Below, piece by piece: positions 61,301-64,000 of a stretch of DNA of 64,000 bases (its first letter is position 1; every line of letters begins with the position of its first letter). The translations under genes were made by a program, and so were the position numbers. This stretch comes from Gaiellasilicea sp963705515. Lineage in GTDB: Bacteria; Actinomycetota; Thermoleophilia; Gaiellales; Gaiellaceae. The stretch is taken from the NCBI GenBank assembly GCA_963705515.1, contig CAVPJV010000001.1, positions 297,508 through 361,507 on the forward strand. The letters run 5' to 3'. The notes beneath the pieces are model-generated. The model was given only the letters and a program-made list of their open reading frames with translations, made no database searches and had not been told where the DNA came from.

Positions 61301-61959
61301 GGCGCGTGGCGGCGGCGGGTACGGATGGGGAGGCGCTCGTGTGGGAGTGGACGGGCGACACCGCCACCATTCGGCGTGCGCTCGCCCTCGATCCAGACTC
61401 CGACGAGCCTGTCGCTCACGAGAACGGGGTCTACGCGATCGCCTATTCACCCGACGGCAAGCGCCTGGCAACGGGTGGGGAGGACGACACGGCCCGCATT
61501 TGGGATGAGGAGACGGGCGAGCTGCTGACGACCCTGAAGGGCCATCGAGACGCGGTCCGCGCCGTGGCCTTCCACCCGACCGAAGACGTCGTCGCGACCG
61601 CTTCCGACGACTCGACGGTGCGAGTCTGGCGCCTAGGAGAGGAAAAAGAACAGACCAAGGCAATGCAGCTCCCCGGCGCGGAAGGAAGGTTGAATGCAGT
61701 TGCGTTCAACCGGGACGGAACCCTCGTCGCCGCAGCCGGCACGGCTGGCAGAACGTACGTGTGGGCATGGCCTAGCGGCGAGCTCGTCGCCACGCTGAAG
61801 ACGCACGCGGACCAGATCAACTCGGTCGCCTTCGCGGCGGATGGTCGCATCCTCAGCGCCGGCGACGACTACGTGTCGAGGATCTACCGCTGCCCGTCGT
61901 GCGGCCCCTTGGCCGACGTCGTGCGGCTTGCGCGCGAGCGCGTCGCGGCCGTGGGTTAG
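58306..61959 (+). CDS. STAND NTPase (nSTAND1-like) with membrane helix and WD40 propellers
   Basis: GTG 58306 gives 1217 residues. The N-terminus YVGLTPFGERDAPFYFGRER is the usual nSTAND entry; Walker A is GASGVGKS (47-54) and Walker B LLLVLDQFEE (D158). Residues about 200-440 are the helical/winged-helix arms (PFLQLVMTRLWEEERGAG, RFEIFHDVLAPAILDWR). A coiled region (EARAREQAEAEAEAQTAKAR) precedes one membrane helix (about 453-475). Residues about 540-1205 are some 13-14 WD40 repeats, enough for two propellers, with repeated ATASYDGTARIWD-type blades. Such proteins sense a ligand with the propeller and switch through nucleotide-driven assembly. Coupled to SIR2 upstream. Confidence 0.9.
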   Translation: MTRLPETPYVGLTPFGERDAPFYFGRERERRLLGASILSSRLTLLYGASGVGKSSLVRAGLVADFAARSRSAVEQGRAPESVLVICSGWRDDPLRALADAIEAAVRDQLGDLAPAPPPFTPRLEVLLAEWLRRLDESAAALAHDDDEPPRSELLLVLDQFEEYFLYHPDEDGEGTLAFELPRAVMREDLRVAFLVSIREDAYTQLDRFEGRIRNLFGSNFRLEHLDEPAARRAIEGPVERYNELSPNGNGGYTVEPELVDAVLEQVRAGSIALGQTGAGAVETNGQADLRVATPFLQLVMTRLWEEERGAGSTTMRAATLERLGGAERLVRSHLDHALAAFDERARELTASVFHQLVTPSGSKIVHTVPDLAEYAEAPEAELVQVLEALAAARILRPVDPAPGDTSPRFEIFHDVLAPAILDWRAAHVEARAREQAEAEAEAQTAKARRRARIWAGVGIASLVLTVGVGILAYDAVQQRHEADQARDAAQGARSLARAEALLPVDPHNAIKAALAALDPEPTKEAASTLRESLLQSRLRFVHTGKQALSKVAVSPVGDWVLSAGADGAARLINPSSGAVVALEGHKSDVLTAAFDAKGERAVTADEDGVAFVWDVATGERVAALRGHSDQILAAAFSSREPVVATASYDGTARIWDATTGRVRAVLVGHGEDSALTALAFSSRGDWLATADWDGGIRLWQRPRGGWRNDRTPTRSLVGDDPHVDWINSLSFSDDGRRLVSASDDQSAGVWNVRTGELIHDLVDHEDWVLDAAFGRDGTMLATISGKTLRLFDEGGNESHEISASTDVLYDVEFRRDGRLVLAAGADGIARVWDAATGGLLFELRGHTAAVNSASFTSDGRSVVTASADGSTRVWDVTSGVELRGIRDRAHDAVFADGDHVMYSVSGNSVSGNGYLEKWDTRTGKRLWTPKRAPDEEETTLNGAAVTAGGKFVVTVGDAGDVVVWDAQSGEPIITSLIDDESKLSQYTDAAVAAHPTEERRVAAAGTDGEALVWEWTGDTATIRRALALDPDSDEPVAHENGVYAIAYSPDGKRLATGGEDDTARIWDEETGELLTTLKGHRDAVRAVAFHPTEDVVATASDDSTVRVWRLGEEKEQTKAMQLPGAEGRLNAVAFNRDGTLVAAAGTAGRTYVWAWPSGELVATLKTHADQINSVAFAADGRILSAGDDYVSRIYRCPSCGPLADVVRLARERVAAVG

Positions 61960-61964
61960 GAGGT

Positions 61965-63533
61965 CTAGTCCGGCGCGACCTTGTCGGCCGCGGCCGCCGC
62001 TGCGCCGTTCGTCGCGGCGACGCTCGCCGCCGCGGGGCCGCCGTCGCCCACGGCCAGCGCGAGGCGAGCGAGGTCGGCGAAGTCGGCCGTGTCGAACTCC
62101 TGGATCGCCGCCACCTGCTGCTGCAGCACCCGCACCTGAGCTTCCGCCAGCTTGGCCTCGTCCTCGGTCTGCAGCTCACGCAGCGTCTGCGGTGTCGTCA
62201 GGTGGAAGCGGGCGAGCGCCGTCTTCAGCGAGTGGCTCTCCAGGATCATCTTGAAGACGGCCAGGTTGGTCAGGTTCTGCTGCAGGTCGCGGATCGGCTT
62301 GGACACGAACGCCGACACGAGCTGGACAAGGCCGATGCCGCCGGTGACGGCGGCGATCTGCCAACCGGTGACGCCGAACGCATTGAGCACGGCGAACACG
62401 AGCGTCAGCACCAGGAACGTGCAGCCGAAGAGGATCAGAAACGTGTTCGTGCGCTTGATCCGCTCGTAGACGTCGAGCGACCGGCGTTCGGTGAGGGCAA
62501 GGTACTGGCGCAGCTTCTCGTCCTGGAAGGCAAGCACGTTCTGCTTGTCCTGGAAGAACGAGTGATAGCGCGCGAAGCTCGAACGGGCCACAATGCTCTC
62601 CTCGTCCGCAACCGCCGCGGGCAGCCCGAGGTAGCCGACGAGATCGTTGATCCCGTGGACGACCTCGACGTCCAGAACCTTCGCGGCGTAGTCGAGGCCG
62701 GAGAGATGGCGTTCCAGCGTCTGAGAGGCCGTGAACGTGTCGGAGACCGCCAGGTTCGGGAGGTCGTACTGCGTGCGCAGGCTGACGAGCAGCGTCTGCA
62801 CTTTGATGTCCGTGTAGACGCCGACGACGGCGACGTAGGTCGGGTGCGACGTCCGGGGCTTCTCACCCGAGTCGATGTCCCGCGCAAGCTTGTGGATTGC
62901 GCCGAACCCGCCCTCGCGCAGGAGCCCTCTCGACTCTTCGAGGTCCTCGTCGCTCCCCTGCACGACGATGTCGAGAACGTCCTCGAGCTCCGAGGCGCGA
63001 AACTTGCGGCGGCCGCCGCGCGTCTCGGCCCGCGGCTTGAAGTCGAAGACGGAGTCGGACCGCACGTGGTAGATCCGCGCGGCGGCGACCTCCGCGTAGT
63101 CGCACTCATCGGCGCAGCCTGTGGGATCGAGGAACTGCTCGAGGCCGTCCACGTAGCGGACGCCCCACGTGCCGGACTCACAGTGGCTGCCGTAGGCGCG
63201 GCGCTCGACGTCGTAGCCGTGGCCGGGCACGTGCCAGTCGCGGATGTTGATCACGTGAACGACCGGCAGGCTCTGGTCATCGATCCGGCGGCCGACGGCC
63301 GCGCGCAGGAAGATCCCGAACGGCCCGTTCGCGATCGCAGCGGCGCGCTTGGCGTCCGGCATGTTCCCACCGGCATGAACGTCGAAGTCGCGCTTGCCGA
63401 GCAGCATCCGCGGCACGATCGTGTCGGGCAGCCGCAGCCGGCAGTTCGTGTTCAGGAACAAGTCGTTCTGAATGCACTGCGTGATCAGAACGAAGCGCGG
63501 CTCTTCGTGGCTGTGGTCGACGGCAGTCGGCAT
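61965..63533 (-). CDS. Membrane-anchored isochorismatase-fold protein lacking catalytic residues
   Basis: ATG 63533 gives 522 residues. Residues about 10-275 follow the isochorismatase/cysteine-hydrolase fold: RFVLITQCIQNDLFLN aligns with the usual VIDMQNDF, HVINIRDWHVPGHG, and VAVVGVYTDIKVQTLLVSLR aligns with GVATDVCV. The catalytic Asp is replaced (CIQND) and the catalytic Cys is Lys (TDIKV), so the hydrolase chemistry should be lost. A middle helical region (RQYLALTERRSLDVYERIKR) leads to two membrane helices (about 363-385 and 393-413) and a Glu/Gln/Ala-rich C-terminal coil. It ends 5 nt from the convergent STAND gene. Role unknown; possibly a ligand sensor or membrane effector. Confidence 0.75.
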   Translation of the reverse strand: MPTAVDHSHEEPRFVLITQCIQNDLFLNTNCRLRLPDTIVPRMLLGKRDFDVHAGGNMPDAKRAAAIANGPFGIFLRAAVGRRIDDQSLPVVHVINIRDWHVPGHGYDVERRAYGSHCESGTWGVRYVDGLEQFLDPTGCADECDYAEVAAARIYHVRSDSVFDFKPRAETRGGRRKFRASELEDVLDIVVQGSDEDLEESRGLLREGGFGAIHKLARDIDSGEKPRTSHPTYVAVVGVYTDIKVQTLLVSLRTQYDLPNLAVSDTFTASQTLERHLSGLDYAAKVLDVEVVHGINDLVGYLGLPAAVADEESIVARSSFARYHSFFQDKQNVLAFQDEKLRQYLALTERRSLDVYERIKRTNTFLILFGCTFLVLTLVFAVLNAFGVTGWQIAAVTGGIGLVQLVSAFVSKPIRDLQQNLTNLAVFKMILESHSLKTALARFHLTTPQTLRELQTEDEAKLAEAQVRVLQQQVAAIQEFDTADFADLARLALAVGDGGPAAASVAATNGAAAAAADKVAPD

Positions 63534-63945
63534 GTGCTGCTCCGAGTCTCCGCCTGACCGGAATGACTGTCAAACCGGCACGCGTCCACCGAGGCCGATG
63601 AACGCGGCTGTCCTCCCGCGACCGGGCCCAATCGTCGTGAGCGGCCGAGGCGTCGGTGCGGTCTCGCGTGCGCGCGTGCGTGCGCGGGTCTCGACCGTGA
63701 CGAGATCCGTCTCCTCATGAACCATGCGCGTGCGACGTACGGACCGATTCTGGCAACCGCACCATTCAGTGGGCTTCGAGCGATGGAACTGCTCGGGCTG
63801 TGCTGGGAGTGCATCGACTTCGGTGAAGGGGTGACCCGTCCGCTATCAGCTCACGCGGGGTTCAAAGCAGAACCCAGCACGGCTTGTCGAACTGAAGACG
63901 AAGCATGCGCGGCGGAACGACGGCTTGATCAACGGGCGAAAAGAG
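63534..63945. other. Region without a recognisable gene, next to tRNA-Asp
   Basis: About 410 bp between the start of the isochorismatase-fold gene and the tRNA. Open frames have Arg/Ser-rich, non-conserved translations. A GCGTGCGCGCGTGCGTGCGCGG alternation (63667-63688, purine-pyrimidine) could adopt unusual structure. No integrase is seen here, which is where one would be expected for an island inserted at this tRNA. Confidence 0.4.
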
Positions 63946-64000
63946 CGGGAGCGACGGGACTCGAACCCGCGACCTCCGGCGTGACAGGCCGGCGTTCTAA
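63946..64000 (-). tRNA. tRNA-Asp (GTC), 3' part; 5' part beyond window
   Basis: On the minus strand the anticodon stem-loop CCGGC CTGTCAC GCCGG, with anticodon GTC, is followed by the variable loop, a T-arm GCGGG TTCGAGT CCCGT, and the 3' acceptor strand CGCTCCC plus discriminator G at 63946. CCA is not encoded. The D-arm and 5' acceptor strand lie beyond 64000. Its 3' 42 bp are repeated at 49324-49365. Confidence 0.85.

Larger units (their letters stand above)
49324..63987. mobile_element. Candidate genomic island integrated at tRNA-Asp
   Basis: The interval of about 14.6 kb is bounded by direct 42-bp repeats of the tRNA-Asp 3' end, the right one inside the tRNA gene that runs off the window. 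The cargo is cell-wall enzymes, lipase, caspase, SIR2, STAND-WD40 and membrane proteins, unlike the metabolic genes outside. No integrase, transposase or plasmid/phage structural gene is recognised inside, so it would be a decayed or non-autonomous island. The alternative is a degenerated tRNA-Asp duplicate at the left end. Confidence 0.55.

Noticed and set aside
63667..63688. Alternating purine-pyrimidine tract as a Z-DNA regulatory element
   Set aside because: Such tracts are expected by chance at this GC content and no promoter or gene is positioned to use it.

Overview
The window looks like chromosome of a high-GC actinobacterium, most likely class Thermoleophilia (Gaiellales/Solirubrobacterales-like). 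The basis is GC-rich third codon positions throughout, frequent GTG starts, many 4-nt GTGA/ATGA stop-start overlaps, and the families present (PPK1/Ppx/CHAD, DUF47-PiT, DUF389, DUF2237, SWIM+SNF2, MMPL). The taxonomic call is inference. Single-base indels break several otherwise conserved genes, and 14.9-20.3 kb is dense with them. This looks more like uncorrected sequence error than gene decay.

Layout. 1-0.6 kb: left edge of an ArsR-controlled operon (truncated regulator, 46-residue Cys protein, operator-like inverted repeat). 0.7-8.1 kb: phosphate/polyphosphate block (PiT transporter, DUF47 partner, CYTH-CHAD protein, Nudix-GH16 fusion, Ppx, PPK1). 8.1-16.6 kb: Rieske oxygenase, PHP hydrolase, DUF389 protein, secreted unknown, 3-methyladenine glycosylase, methyltransferase, SDR, DUF2237. 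16.6-20.3 kb: SWIM zinc-finger gene and SNF2 helicase, heavily frameshifted. 20.3-24.4 kb: a sigma factor fused to its own anti-sigma, membrane and extracellular domains, with a matching promoter in front of its own operon and in front of a secreted serine hydrolase. 24.5-37.9 kb: GNAT, MMPL exporter, three-gene operon of secreted unknowns, a triple fusion (aldo/keto reductase, polynucleotide-kinase-like, Zn-loop HAD), two MDR dehydrogenases around a TetR gene, a Nudix-type regulator, orphan PIN protein, DUF202 protein. 38-41.1 kb: cassette of a 68-residue-repeat fibre-like protein, a metzincin protease and a HEAT-repeat protein. 41.3-49.1 kb: mostly secreted or membrane hydrolases and hypotheticals.

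49.3-64.0 kb is the most interesting part. A 42-bp copy of the 3' end of tRNA-Asp (49324-49365) is repeated in direct orientation in the tRNA-Asp gene at the right edge (63946-64000, truncated by the window). Between them lie a three-pass membrane protein, a GH19 muramidase/chitinase-like enzyme and a CHAP amidase (both with peptidoglycan-binding domains, neither with a signal peptide). Then comes a tight co-directional run: LCAT-like lipase, caspase-like protease with TPR tail, SIR2-like protein, and a membrane-anchored STAND NTPase with WD40 propellers. A membrane-anchored isochorismatase-fold protein lacking its catalytic residues closes the block. A relic of a DUF4062 gene sits between the caspase and SIR2 genes. 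I read the run as a candidate NLR-like conflict/antiphage system, with STAND-WD40 as sensor and lipase, caspase and SIR2 NADase as possible effectors, on an integrated island. The domains are seen in the sequence; the joint function is inference.
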